The position numbers and the translations under genes are program-made. A DNA stretch of 64,000 nucleotides from the NCBI GenBank assembly GCA_031553885.1, contig JAVBKV010000011.1:54514-118513 (forward strand), written 5' to 3'. Of the stretch, positions 34,789-43,141 are shown piece by piece; position 1 is the first letter of the stretch; every line of letters starts with the position of its first letter. The stretch is from JAVBKV01 sp031553885 (GTDB lineage: Bacteria > Bacteroidota > Bacteroidia > Bacteroidales > Azobacteroidaceae). Under the pieces are notes generated by a model. It worked only from the letters and a program-made list of their open reading frames with translations. It did not search any database and was not told where the DNA came from.

Positions 34789-35709
34789 TTGAAAACACTC
34801 CTGGTTCTATTGGGTCCTACCGGAGTCGGTAAAACAGAATTAAGCCTGAAATTAGCAGAAAAATTCAGGTCTCCTGTTATTTCTTCCGACTCACGCCAAT
34901 TGTACAAAGGCCTGGAAATCGGGACTGCGGCTCCTACTCGGGAACAGCAGCAGCGAGTAACACATTATTTTGTGGGGACACTCCAACTGACGGATTATTA
35001 CAGTGCCAGTCAATTTGAAGAGGACTCCATCCAACTGCTTTCCGAACTGTTCCTCACACACGAAACGATTGTCATGAGCGGAGGATCCATGATGTATATC
35101 GATGCGGTATGTAACGGAATCGACGATCTTCCTACAATCGACGACAAACTACGGAAAGATCTGCTCGATCTGTTTGAAAAAGAAGGATTGGAACCGATCC
35201 GGAAACAGTTAAAAATACTGGATCCTGTTTTTTATAGCCAGGTCGACCTGAAAAACTACAAACGGGTCATACATGCCCTGGAAGTTTGTCTGATGACGGG
35301 TAAGCCTTATTCTTCATTACGTACTCAAACAAAGAAAAAGCGGCCTTTCCGGATTATTAAAATAGGATTGACCCGCGACCGGGAAGAATTGTATGAACGA
35401 ATCAACCTGCGGGTCGACCAGATGATGAAAGACGGTCTCCTCGAAGAAGCCAGGAATGTTTATCCGTTGAGGCACCTGAATGCACTCAATACGGTTGGCT
35501 ACAAAGAACTTTTCGCATCTTTCGATGGAGAATGGACCCTGGATTTTGCAATTGAAAAGATCAAACAAAATTCCCGGATTTATTCCCGGAAGCAAAAGAC
35601 CTGGTTCAAAAGGGATCCGGATATTACCTGGTTCCATCCGGATCAGGAAAAAGAAATTCTAAGGCACATTGAATCGTTGCCGGAAAATGAATATTTTCAG
35701 GAAAAATAG
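34789..35709 (+). CDS. miaA: tRNA dimethylallyltransferase
   Basis: 306 residues. It adds the dimethylallyl group to A37 of tRNAs that read UNN codons. The P-loop GPTGVGKTELSLKLAEKF comes at residue 9, followed by SSDSRQLYKGLEIGTAAP. The start is a TTG at 34789: the frame has no ATG between the stop at 34750 and the P-loop, so a non-ATG start is required. TTG lies five bases after the upstream stop, consistent with coupled translation. The next gene begins 68 bases later. Confidence 0.95.
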   Translation: MKTLLVLLGPTGVGKTELSLKLAEKFRSPVISSDSRQLYKGLEIGTAAPTREQQQRVTHYFVGTLQLTDYYSASQFEEDSIQLLSELFLTHETIVMSGGSMMYIDAVCNGIDDLPTIDDKLRKDLLDLFEKEGLEPIRKQLKILDPVFYSQVDLKNYKRVIHALEVCLMTGKPYSSLRTQTKKKRPFRIIKIGLTRDREELYERINLRVDQMMKDGLLEEARNVYPLRHLNALNTVGYKELFASFDGEWTLDFAIEKIKQNSRIYSRKQKTWFKRDPDITWFHPDQEKEILRHIESLPENEYFQEK

Positions 35710-35777
35710 CTGAAATAACTTATTTTTCCAAGAACTTTTTCCTATTTTCATTGTTTTATTAGTTATTAAATAAAATT

Positions 35778-37055
35778 ATGATTGAATCGCCCAACGAAAA
35801 ACAACGGTTATTCAGAGGAAAGCCTATGGTGCGCATGCATGCCATGATTAAAGCTACCGGCCCTATCTGTAACCTGGACTGCAATTATTGCTACTACCTG
35901 AGTAAAACTGACTTACTGAAAACAGACAGCCGCTGGAGAATTTCAGACGAAACGCTCGAAAATTTCATCAAACAATACATCGAACAGCAAAATGCTCATG
36001 AAGTTGTATTTTCCTGGCAGGGAGGAGAACCTTCTTTACTGGGGTTAGACTTTTTTAAAAAAGTAGTTGAACTTCAGAAAAAATACGCTCCTCCTCATGT
36101 CCGTTGTGAAAACGACCTTCAGACAAACGGAACCCTGTTGGATAAAGAGTGGTGTAAGTTCCTGAAAGAAAACAATTTTCTTGTAGGCCTAAGCATTGAC
36201 GGACCGAAACACCTGCACGACACTTACCGGACATACACGGGAGGAAAAGGTTCTTTCGATCGCGTTTTCGAATCAGCAAAGCTGCTTCGGGAAGAAGGTG
36301 TGCGGTTTGCTACCCTGACCGTTGTCAACGATGTCAATGCCAACTATCCCCTCGAAGTTTACCGGTTTTTACGGGATGAAGTAAAAAGTAAACAAATGCA
36401 ATTTATTCCGATTGTCGAACCGAAGAATTTCACGACCACAGCTCCCCAGTATTGGAAAATACAGGATATACCCGAAGAAAATTCTCCTCAGGCCAAGCCT
36501 TCACACCCGGATTCGTTTGTAGCCTCCTGGTGTGTGGACCCTCTGGAATACGGCAATTTTCTGATCAGAATATTTGATGAATGGTATGCTAAAGACCTGG
36601 GGCAGATTTACATTCCGTTTTTTGACAGCGCTGTAGAGCAATGGATGGGACGGCCATCTCCCTTGTGCATTTTCTCTCCCATCTGCGGAAAAGGATTGGC
36701 TATGGAGCACAATGGAGACGTATATGCCTGCGACCATTATGTATATCCCGAATATAAGCGTGGAAATATCCGGGAAAAGAATCTAATCGATATGGCCCTC
36801 TCGGAAGAACAGGAACAATTCGGTTACAGCAAGGATTTTTCCCTGCCGGTAAAATGCAGGCAATGCCGGTATTTATTTGCCTGCTCAGGAGAATGTCCCA
36901 AAAACAGGTTATTAAAAACTTCCCTGGGAGAACCGGGATTGAATTATTTATGCAGCGGTTTATACAATTATTTCAGCCATATAGATCCTTATATCCGCAA
37001 GATTGTCAACCGTCTGGGATATGAAGTAGCGGATGATGTACCACCTCTCATTTGA
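35778..37055 (+). CDS. Anaerobic sulfatase-maturating enzyme, radical SAM/SPASM
   Basis: 425 residues. It converts the active-site Cys or Ser of sulfatases to formylglycine without oxygen. The radical SAM cluster motif CxxxCxxC is CNLDCNYC (C31, C35, C38). The SPASM domain holds the expected cysteines: CIFSPICGKG, YACDHYVYP and CRQCRYLFACSGECPKNRL with a later YLCSG, binding two auxiliary 4Fe-4S clusters. DLQTNGTLLD and LSIDGPKHLHD are typical of the anSME family (ChuR in Bacteroides). The trigger-factor-like gene starts 6 bases later, and a sulfatase is 2 kb downstream. Cytoplasmic. Confidence 0.94.
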   Translation: MIESPNEKQRLFRGKPMVRMHAMIKATGPICNLDCNYCYYLSKTDLLKTDSRWRISDETLENFIKQYIEQQNAHEVVFSWQGGEPSLLGLDFFKKVVELQKKYAPPHVRCENDLQTNGTLLDKEWCKFLKENNFLVGLSIDGPKHLHDTYRTYTGGKGSFDRVFESAKLLREEGVRFATLTVVNDVNANYPLEVYRFLRDEVKSKQMQFIPIVEPKNFTTTAPQYWKIQDIPEENSPQAKPSHPDSFVASWCVDPLEYGNFLIRIFDEWYAKDLGQIYIPFFDSAVEQWMGRPSPLCIFSPICGKGLAMEHNGDVYACDHYVYPEYKRGNIREKNLIDMALSEEQEQFGYSKDFSLPVKCRQCRYLFACSGECPKNRLLKTSLGEPGLNYLCSGLYNYFSHIDPYIRKIVNRLGYEVADDVPPLI

Positions 37056-37061
37056 AAAATC

Positions 37062-37823
37062 ATGATAATAATAATCAACAACATCGGAGAACATGAAAAA
37101 GAGTTGATTGTCAATACCCCCTGGGTAATGATTGAAACTGATTACAATGACCTGGTAAAAAGATACTCCAAGCTGTCTTTCAAAGGATTTCGTCCTGGGA
37201 AAGCTCCCCTGAGTGCCATTGAATCTCATTTCAGGAATTACATAAAAAACGACTTGTTGACAGCTGTTTCCACCCGCCTCTGCCGCAAAGCACTGAAAGA
37301 AAAAGGAATGATAGCAGGCTCACCCATTGAAATTACCGAAAGTGAGCTGAAAAAGAATGAAAACCTGGTCTTCAAGGCCAACTTCATCGAAATGCCGTCC
37401 TTCGATCTTCCCGATTATATCCACCTGAATCTGAAATCAACAGAAGAGGAGGCACAACTGGATGAGATTTCAGAAAAATTACTGGAACAAACAGTAATCA
37501 ACCTGCCATCCTCTTTCATTGAAAATGAATTAAAGTATTCCGACCTGTCGGATGAACCGGTTTCCGAAGAAGAAAAAGAGGCTGCTGCTAATCGCGTAAA
37601 ACTGATGCTCATCCTGAAAAAAATAGCAGATCAGAACAACATTGAAGTAGATGACAGAGACATCGAGGAACGGATCAAAGCGCTGGCTGAAGAAAATGAG
37701 ATAACGTCTGAGCAATTGAAAGAATTCCTGGTTACCAACAAAGGGTTGTCCCGGCTGGCCGATTCGTTATTGGCCGAACAGGTATTTCAATACATCATCC
37801 AGATTCAAGAGCAAGTCCAGTAA
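37062..37823 (+). CDS. Trigger-factor-like chaperone lacking the PPIase domain
   Basis: 253 residues, against about 430-450 for trigger factor. The ribosome-binding loop signature GFRxGxxP is read as GFRPGKAP (residues 42-49), close to the usual position. The first 135 residues follow the TF N-terminal domain. From LPSSFIENELKY (about 165) to the end is the TF C-terminal arm, with NRVKLMLILKKIADQNNIEVDDRDIEERIK and a closing SLLAEQVFQYIIQIQ. The FKBP-type PPIase domain that normally lies between them is absent, replaced by about 15 residues. It starts 6 bases after the sulfatase maturase. I infer a ribosome-associated or holding chaperone, possibly dedicated to sulfatases; a full-length tig is presumably elsewhere. 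Confidence 0.85.
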   Translation: MIIIINNIGEHEKELIVNTPWVMIETDYNDLVKRYSKLSFKGFRPGKAPLSAIESHFRNYIKNDLLTAVSTRLCRKALKEKGMIAGSPIEITESELKKNENLVFKANFIEMPSFDLPDYIHLNLKSTEEEAQLDEISEKLLEQTVINLPSSFIENELKYSDLSDEPVSEEEKEAAANRVKLMLILKKIADQNNIEVDDRDIEERIKALAEENEITSEQLKEFLVTNKGLSRLADSLLAEQVFQYIIQIQEQVQ

Positions 37824-37931
37824 TTATTCCCGTTTTCCGTAAACAATAACTAACAATAACTGTTAATAGATATAGAACTTTCATTAAGATTTTTGAAAAG
37901 TTTTACAGTATTTATTAACAGTTATTTTAGT

Positions 37932-38993
37932 ATGAAAACAATTAGCACAACTTCACTTTATATTTTACTTATCCTGACAATGGTTGCATGCAACAGCCAA
38001 AACCGGGACCCCAAAAAAACAGTTGAAAATTCTTCTTCCGATTCGACAATCTTTATCAATATGGCCTGGATTCCATCCGGAGAATTCCAGATGGGGACTG
38101 ACGACCCCAACAGCATGCCTAACGAACGACCTTCGCACCATGTGGCTCTCGATGGCTTCTGGATGGACGAATATGCGGTAACCAATGCGGAATTCCGAAA
38201 ATTTGTCGAAGCGACAGGATATATAACCACGGCGGAAAAACCCGTCGATTGGGAAGAACTGAAGGAACAATTGCCTCCCGGAACTCCCAAACCGGATGAT
38301 TCCCAACTACAGCCGGGTTCTTTAGCGTATACTCCTCCCACTCAGCCGGTAGATTTACTAGACATGTCGGGTTGGTGGACCTGGACTCCCGGCACAAGCT
38401 GGAAACATCCTCAGGGGCCGGAAAGCAGCATTGAAGGCAAAGACAATTATCCCGTAGTACAGGTATCCTGGGATGATGCAAGGGCATACGCCCAATGGGC
38501 CGGGAAACGGCTACCGACTGAAGCCGAGTGGGAATACGCTTCCCGTGGAGGGCTGGAAAACACACGTTATTACTGGGGAAATGAATTCAAAGTAAACGGA
38601 AAATTTATGGCCAACACGTTTACCGGAACATTTCCCTACGACAACACAGCTGAAGATGGATTCGAAGGACTGGCTCCCGTAGGATCATTCGAACCTAACG
38701 GATACGGACTGTATGACATGGCCGGAAATGTATGGAACTGGACTGCAGACATCTATATAGAGAAAGACCATGCACACCTTTCTGCAATCACCTGCGACTT
38801 AATCAAGAAAGGAACACCCAAACCGATTGAAGTAACGGGTGAAGTCCGGCGTGTAACCAAAGGAGGATCCTTCCTGTGCAATCCGTCCTATTGTGAAAGT
38901 TATCGTCCTACGGCCCGCCGGGGCACTCCTTACGACACAGGAATGGGACACATCGGATTCCGGTGTGTGAAAAGTGACCCCTCCCGTCTGTAA
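37932..38993 (+). CDS. Formylglycine-generating enzyme (SUMF1 family), lipoprotein
   Basis: 353 residues from ATG 37932; a TTG at 37893 is in frame but would bury the signal peptide. The lipobox is MVAC, so the protein is anchored in the periplasm or at the surface. The FGE-sulfatase fold is clear: GEFQMGTDDPNSMPNERPSHHV, GKRLPTEAEWEYASRGG, GYGLYDMAGNVWNW, and the C-terminal GGSFLCNPSYCESYR to GHIGFRCV. C316 and C321, in the C-x4-C spacing of the copper-binding pair of true FGEs (human C336/C341), are both present. This supports real oxygen-dependent FGE activity rather than one of the many inactive SUMF1 relatives. It is followed by a sulfatase 121 bases downstream. Confidence 0.88.
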   Translation: MKTISTTSLYILLILTMVACNSQNRDPKKTVENSSSDSTIFINMAWIPSGEFQMGTDDPNSMPNERPSHHVALDGFWMDEYAVTNAEFRKFVEATGYITTAEKPVDWEELKEQLPPGTPKPDDSQLQPGSLAYTPPTQPVDLLDMSGWWTWTPGTSWKHPQGPESSIEGKDNYPVVQVSWDDARAYAQWAGKRLPTEAEWEYASRGGLENTRYYWGNEFKVNGKFMANTFTGTFPYDNTAEDGFEGLAPVGSFEPNGYGLYDMAGNVWNWTADIYIEKDHAHLSAITCDLIKKGTPKPIEVTGEVRRVTKGGSFLCNPSYCESYRPTARRGTPYDTGMGHIGFRCVKSDPSRL

Positions 38994-39114
38994 ATAGATG
39001 TAAAAAAACAAACTTTTTTCACATTAAGAATGTTTATTAAAAGACTATAATATTTTCATATAACTATTTCAAGAGAGATTTACACATATTATTATCATTT
39101 CAATTCAACGAATT

Positions 39115-40692
39115 ATGAAGATGAATTTAAAAGACAAATTAAAAAATTGCGGTAAAATAGCTGCCATAGGAATGGTACTCGCCGCAGGAGCTATTGTTCC
39201 TCAGCAAGCAGAGGCACAGCAGACAAAAAGCAGCAAACCTAATATTCTGGTAATTTTCGGGGATGACATAGGTCAAACTAATATCAGCGCTTACAGCAGG
39301 GGATTAATGGGATTTATGACTCCTAATATCGACCGGATCGGAAAAGAAGGAGGTGTATTTATTCAATACTACGGACAACAGTCCTGTACCGCCGGCCGGG
39401 CTGCTTTTATTACCGGGCAATGCCCTTTCCGTACGGGATTGACAAAAGTGGGAATGCCAGGAGCAACGGTAGGTTTGCAGGCAGAAGATCCGACAATCGC
39501 TGAGTTCCTGAAACCACTGGGTTACATGTGCGGACAGTTCGGAAAGAATCACTTGGGCGATCGCGATAAATTCTTACCTACGGCTCACGGATTCGACGAA
39601 TTTTTCGGAAACCTGTATCACCTGAATGCAGAAGAAGAACCGGAAAATCCTGATTATCCGAAAGACCCTGCTTTCAAAAAAGAATTCGGTCCTCGTGGAG
39701 TATTGCGTTCAACAGCCGATGGTAAAGTGGAAGACACAGGACCATTGACAAAAAAACGGATGGAAACTGTGGATGAAGAATTCTTAGCAGCAACCAAAGA
39801 TTTTATAACTCGCCAGGCAAAAGCAGGTAAACCATCTTTTACCTGGTTTAACTCTACCCGAATGCACGTATATACACACCTGAAGCCTTCTTCTGATGGT
39901 AAAACAGGATTGGGATTACAGGCCGATGGAATGGTAGAACACGATGGAATGGTAGGCGAGTTGTTGAAGTTGTTGGATGATTTAGGAATTGCTGATAATA
40001 CTATCGTAATTTATACAACCGATAATGGTGCTATGAAGAATCAATGGCCCGACGGAGGCGCTTCTCCTTTCCGTTCAGAAAAAGACACCAACTGGGAAGG
40101 CGCTTACCGCGTTCCTTGTTTGGTTCGCTGGCCGGGACATATCAAACCTGGAAGTAACTTCACAGAGCTTTTTTCTGCCGAAGACTGGCTGACTACTTTA
40201 GTCGCTGCTGCCGGAGGAAGTCCGACTTTGAGAGAAGATGCAACAAAAGGTGTACAAGCCGGAAGCAAAACATTCAAAGTACATTTGGATGGCTACAATC
40301 AGTTAGATTACTTGACTGGGAAAACGGATAAATCGCCACGTCCCGAGTTCGTGTATTTTGATGATGACGGAAATCTGGTGGCTTACCGTGATACCCGGTT
40401 TAAATTCACATTCTCTGCACAATATGCAACCGGGATGGCCGTATGGCGTATGCCATTGACTAATCTCAGAGCACCGCTTGTGGTGGATCTCCTGTCGGAT
40501 CCCTATGAATATTCAATCGATGGTTCTGCAAATTATGAAGCATGGATGCTTAAACGTGCATTCCTTGTATTACCCGCTGTGCAGAAAGTAGGACAATACC
40601 TGGCTACATACAAGGACTTTCCTCCTCGTCAGCGTCCGGCTTCCTTCTCTATAGACCAGATACTTGAAAAACTGAATACTTCAATAAGATAA
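39115..40692 (+). CDS. Exported arylsulfatase, S1 family
   Basis: 525 residues, Sec signal peptide (about 1-34, ending AEA-QQ). Metal ligands begin at VIFGDDIG (D50/D51). The maturation motif is CTAGR (C91 to R95, bases 39385-39399), the C-x-A-x-R variant rather than the CxPSR form. GKNHLGD and the later DNGAMKN provide the other expected active-site Lys, His, Asp and Asn residues. The final 120 residues form the usual C-terminal subdomain. The substrate is not known. It is the end of a unit with anSME, a trigger-factor-like protein and FGE, and a strong terminator follows. Confidence 0.94.
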   Translation: MKMNLKDKLKNCGKIAAIGMVLAAGAIVPQQAEAQQTKSSKPNILVIFGDDIGQTNISAYSRGLMGFMTPNIDRIGKEGGVFIQYYGQQSCTAGRAAFITGQCPFRTGLTKVGMPGATVGLQAEDPTIAEFLKPLGYMCGQFGKNHLGDRDKFLPTAHGFDEFFGNLYHLNAEEEPENPDYPKDPAFKKEFGPRGVLRSTADGKVEDTGPLTKKRMETVDEEFLAATKDFITRQAKAGKPSFTWFNSTRMHVYTHLKPSSDGKTGLGLQADGMVEHDGMVGELLKLLDDLGIADNTIVIYTTDNGAMKNQWPDGGASPFRSEKDTNWEGAYRVPCLVRWPGHIKPGSNFTELFSAEDWLTTLVAAAGGSPTLREDATKGVQAGSKTFKVHLDGYNQLDYLTGKTDKSPRPEFVYFDDDGNLVAYRDTRFKFTFSAQYATGMAVWRMPLTNLRAPLVVDLLSDPYEYSIDGSANYEAWMLKRAFLVLPAVQKVGQYLATYKDFPPRQRPASFSIDQILEKLNTSIR

Positions 40693-40713
40693 AACATAAA
40701 ACGCAAACTTCAT

Positions 40714-40754
40714 AAAGCCATAAAAGCAATATTAAAAGCTTTTATGGCTTTTTC
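40714..40754. terminator. Bidirectional Rho-independent terminator
   Basis: AAAGCCATAAAAGC (40714-40727) and GCTTTTATGGCTTT (40738-40751) are perfect complements with a 10-base loop, and T runs follow. It separates the sulfatase gene (plus) from the SDR gene (minus) and can end both transcripts. Confidence 0.85.
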
Positions 40755-41713
40755 TATAACCACTGGTTTTCTCTATACCAATCCACACATTCTTTCATCC
40801 CCCGAACAAGATCGTAATCAGCTTTGAAATGAAGGTCTTTCTCTAAGGGAAGCGTATCACAGGTCCAATCACGCTGTTTCATGATCTTAAACTTATCACG
40901 ATTCAAGGTAGATGGCTTTCCGGTCATTTTCGAAATCTCCCCGGCAACAACGGAAATAATTTTCAGTAACCACAACGGGACCTTTATTTTCAGGACGCAT
41001 TTCTTTCCCAATGTCCTTTTGACTATTTCCGTATATTCCTCATCGGAATACACATTCCCATCGGCCACTGCATAGGCCTTATGAGTCAACGAAGACTCCA
41101 GACAAAGGAAAACCGCTTTTACCAGGTCCTTCACATAAATAAAAGTCAATTGCTGAGGTTTAAATCCGGCCGCAACTTCCAATCCCGCCTGCACACTCTT
41201 GATCATGAGAAAATAATCCTTCTCCCGGGGACCATATACCCCTGTGGGGCGCAGAATAATAAAAGGGAAGCCGGATTGTGATTCCAAAAACAGTTCCGCT
41301 TTCCGTTTACTCTGCCCATAAGCAGTTTCCGGGTCAGGAAAAGCACTCAGGCTGCTCATCAAAATGAACTTTTCGGGGACTAAACCTGTTTCCTGTAAAG
41401 CTTCGATAAAATGTTTCGTAAACAGGTAATTGACCCGATCGAAATCCTCCGGCCGCAAGCACTTGGTCACTCCGGCATTGTGGATAATATAATCCCACCT
41501 GCCATGAAGCTCCCCATGTTCGCGGATTTGTTTCTTAAGGGTTTCTTTATCCGAATAATTCAGATCGACAAACTGAATCCGGGAGTCTGCCAGGTATTCC
41601 CGACTGCTGCTCCGGCGGACTCCCACCCAGATTTGCCACCCGCGGGCAACAGCCTCTTCAGTTAAAAAGCTGCCAATAAATCCACTGGCTCCGGTAATCA
41701 GTATTTTTTTCAT
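40754..41713 (-). CDS. NAD-dependent epimerase/dehydratase (extended SDR)
   Basis: 319 residues. The NAD(P) motif is GASGFIG (residues 8-14). The active-site Tyr and Lys are in AYGQSKRKAE, with the Ser in MSSLSAF. The rest (PTGVYGPREKDYF, the DVNYLF-like middle) fits the extended SDR fold. The substrate is unknown; sugar nucleotides or isoprenoid-linked sugars are common for this family. The start codon overlaps tadA by 4 bases. Confidence 0.88.
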   Translation of the reverse strand: MKKILITGASGFIGSFLTEEAVARGWQIWVGVRRSSSREYLADSRIQFVDLNYSDKETLKKQIREHGELHGRWDYIIHNAGVTKCLRPEDFDRVNYLFTKHFIEALQETGLVPEKFILMSSLSAFPDPETAYGQSKRKAELFLESQSGFPFIILRPTGVYGPREKDYFLMIKSVQAGLEVAAGFKPQQLTFIYVKDLVKAVFLCLESSLTHKAYAVADGNVYSDEEYTEIVKRTLGKKCVLKIKVPLWLLKIISVVAGEISKMTGKPSTLNRDKFKIMKQRDWTCDTLPLEKDLHFKADYDLVRGMKECVDWYRENQWL

Positions 41714-42153
41714 CTTTTATCCTGAAAAAAGCGTTTCATCATTGTAGCTGCTTCTTCGCTCAACACCCCAGGTTGAACCTCCGTCTTCGGATGCAATACC
41801 TGCGGAGCCATCTTCCGGTAGCCCCGTTTTTCATCACCGGCTCCATAGACAATGCGGAAAATCTGAGACCAGGCCAACGCTCCTGCACACATGGGACACG
41901 GCTCTACGGTTACATACAGCGTACAATCAATCAGGTACTTTCCTCCCAATTTAGAAGCAGCCGCAGTAATGGCCTGCATTTCTGCATGAGCCGTTACATC
42001 GTTTAATGTTTCCGTCAAGTTATGCGCCCGGGCAATAATTCTTCCCTGGCAGACAATCACCGCTCCGATAGGAATCTCTCCTTTATCAAATGCAATCCGG
42101 GCCTCTGCCAAGGCCTGCTTCATAAAAAAATCATCATTCAACAATTCGGCCAT
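41710..42153 (-). CDS. tadA: tRNA-specific adenosine deaminase
   Basis: 147 residues from the ATG at 42153; a TTG two codons upstream is in frame but less likely. It converts A34 to inosine in the tRNA-Arg anticodon. The zinc ligands are HAE (in VTAHAEMQA) and PCxxC (EPCPMCAGALAWSQ). It is 10 bases downstream of the cyclophilin gene and overlaps the SDR gene by 4 bases, so it is part of a minus-strand operon. Confidence 0.92.
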   Translation of the reverse strand: MAELLNDDFFMKQALAEARIAFDKGEIPIGAVIVCQGRIIARAHNLTETLNDVTAHAEMQAITAAASKLGGKYLIDCTLYVTVEPCPMCAGALAWSQIFRIVYGAGDEKRGYRKMAPQVLHPKTEVQPGVLSEEAATMMKRFFQDKR

Positions 42154-42163
42154 GAGCAAGATC

Positions 42164-42817
42164 TTAATCTTTTACGATCCGGATAATCCGTATATCTTTC
42201 AGCGGCCAATCCTTCGAACCGGTAGGAAGTGCTGCAATTTTATCCACAACATCCAGTCCTTCCACGACTTCTCCGAACACCGTATAATTACCATCCAAGA
42301 AAGGAGCTCCACCAAGTGTCAGATAAGTCTTTCGCTGAAATGCATCGTAGGATTTATGGTTCTGGGCTTCCACATCACTCAGCTCATCGGGAGTAAAAGT
42401 ACGTCCCTGAACAATGTAAAACTGGGAACCCGACGAACGCTTTTCCGGATTAAGATCATCTCCCGTACGCGCTGCAGCCAGGGCACCTTTTTTATGAATA
42501 TATTCAGTAACGAATTCCGGTGGGATTGTATAGTCCGGCTCACCGCTTCCCAGAGGCAGCTCTTCCGGAGCCAGGTTCCGGGTCTCCGCATTACCGGCCT
42601 GAATCATAAAATGCTGTATCACCCGATGGAACTGCAGGCTATCATAATAATGCTCTCCGACCAGTTTCTCAAAATTTTCGCGATGAAGAGGTGTTTTTTC
42701 ATACAACCGGACCTTGATATTGCCTAATGAAGTTTCAATGGTGTAGGTAGGACTTTTAGAAGTACATGCGGTCAAAGCAAGCCCCAAAAAACAAAAGAAA
42801 AAAAGCTGTTTTTTCAT
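42164..42817 (-). CDS. Cyclophilin-type peptidyl-prolyl isomerase, lipoprotein
   Basis: 217 residues. The signal peptide ends LTAC (C18), so it is lipid-anchored and acts in the periplasm or at the surface. The cyclophilin core is read as FHRVIQHFMIQAGN, with GSQFYIVQG and FGEVVEGLDVVDKIA. The bacterial-type loop (LAPEELPLGSGEPDYTIPPEFV) is present. The active-site Arg of FHRVIxxFMIQ is kept. It lies 10 bases before tadA and 18 bases after the RHH-like gene. Confidence 0.92.
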   Translation of the reverse strand: MKKQLFFFCFLGLALTACTSKSPTYTIETSLGNIKVRLYEKTPLHRENFEKLVGEHYYDSLQFHRVIQHFMIQAGNAETRNLAPEELPLGSGEPDYTIPPEFVTEYIHKKGALAAARTGDDLNPEKRSSGSQFYIVQGRTFTPDELSDVEAQNHKSYDAFQRKTYLTLGGAPFLDGNYTVFGEVVEGLDVVDKIAALPTGSKDWPLKDIRIIRIVKD

Positions 42818-42835
42818 GACGTTTTTTTATATTTT

Positions 42836-43063
42836 TTACCTCCTCATTTCATTTTCTCCGAAAAGAGTCGGATAGTCCTGTTCCAATACTTTGAGAATGT
42901 GAGACAATATTGTTTCACGGTACCAACGGGACCTGTTCGTAATTTTATACTTCTGTAAATAATTATTAATTGTTTTATACTCCTCTTCATTGAGCATAAA
43001 ACTGATCCGTTGAGTCCGCGGAAGATCGGGAACAGCAGGAGTATATTTGCGGTTTTTCTTCAT
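42836..43063 (-). CDS. Small RHH-like protein
   Basis: 75 residues from ATG 43063 (MKKNRKYTPAVPDL). The frame is open further upstream, to 43153, but the -7 box TATTTTTG at 43071-43078 lies between, so the longer version would start before the promoter. RTQRISFMLNEEEYKTINNYLQKYKI then a second helix (NRSRWYRETILSHILKVL) look like a ribbon-helix-helix DNA-binding fold, as in small Bacteroidales regulators and mobilisation accessory proteins. It is the first gene of the minus-strand operon with cyclophilin, tadA and SDR, and could autoregulate it. Function not known. Confidence 0.7.
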   Translation of the reverse strand: MKKNRKYTPAVPDLPRTQRISFMLNEEEYKTINNYLQKYKITNRSRWYRETILSHILKVLEQDYPTLFGENEMRR

Positions 43064-43070
43064 TTGGATG

Positions 43071-43078
43071 CAAAAATA
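43071..43078 (-). promoter_or_regulatory. -7 promoter box TATTTTTG, minus strand
   Basis: The minus strand reads TATTTTTG 8 bases upstream of the ATG at 43063. The transcript would be almost leaderless. No clear -33 element. Confidence 0.45.
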
Positions 43079-43110
43079 AACGCTTCTGAGGTATAAAAAA
43101 AGAAAAATAC

Positions 43111-43118
43111 TACTTTTG
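43111..43118 (+). promoter_or_regulatory. -7 promoter box TACTTTTG for the YraN gene
   Basis: Exact TAnnTTTG match, 23 bases before the ATG at 43142. It is divergent from the minus-strand box at 43071-43078; the region between is AT-rich. Confidence 0.5.
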
Positions 43119-43141
43119 TAGAAATATTTTATCATTTTACC

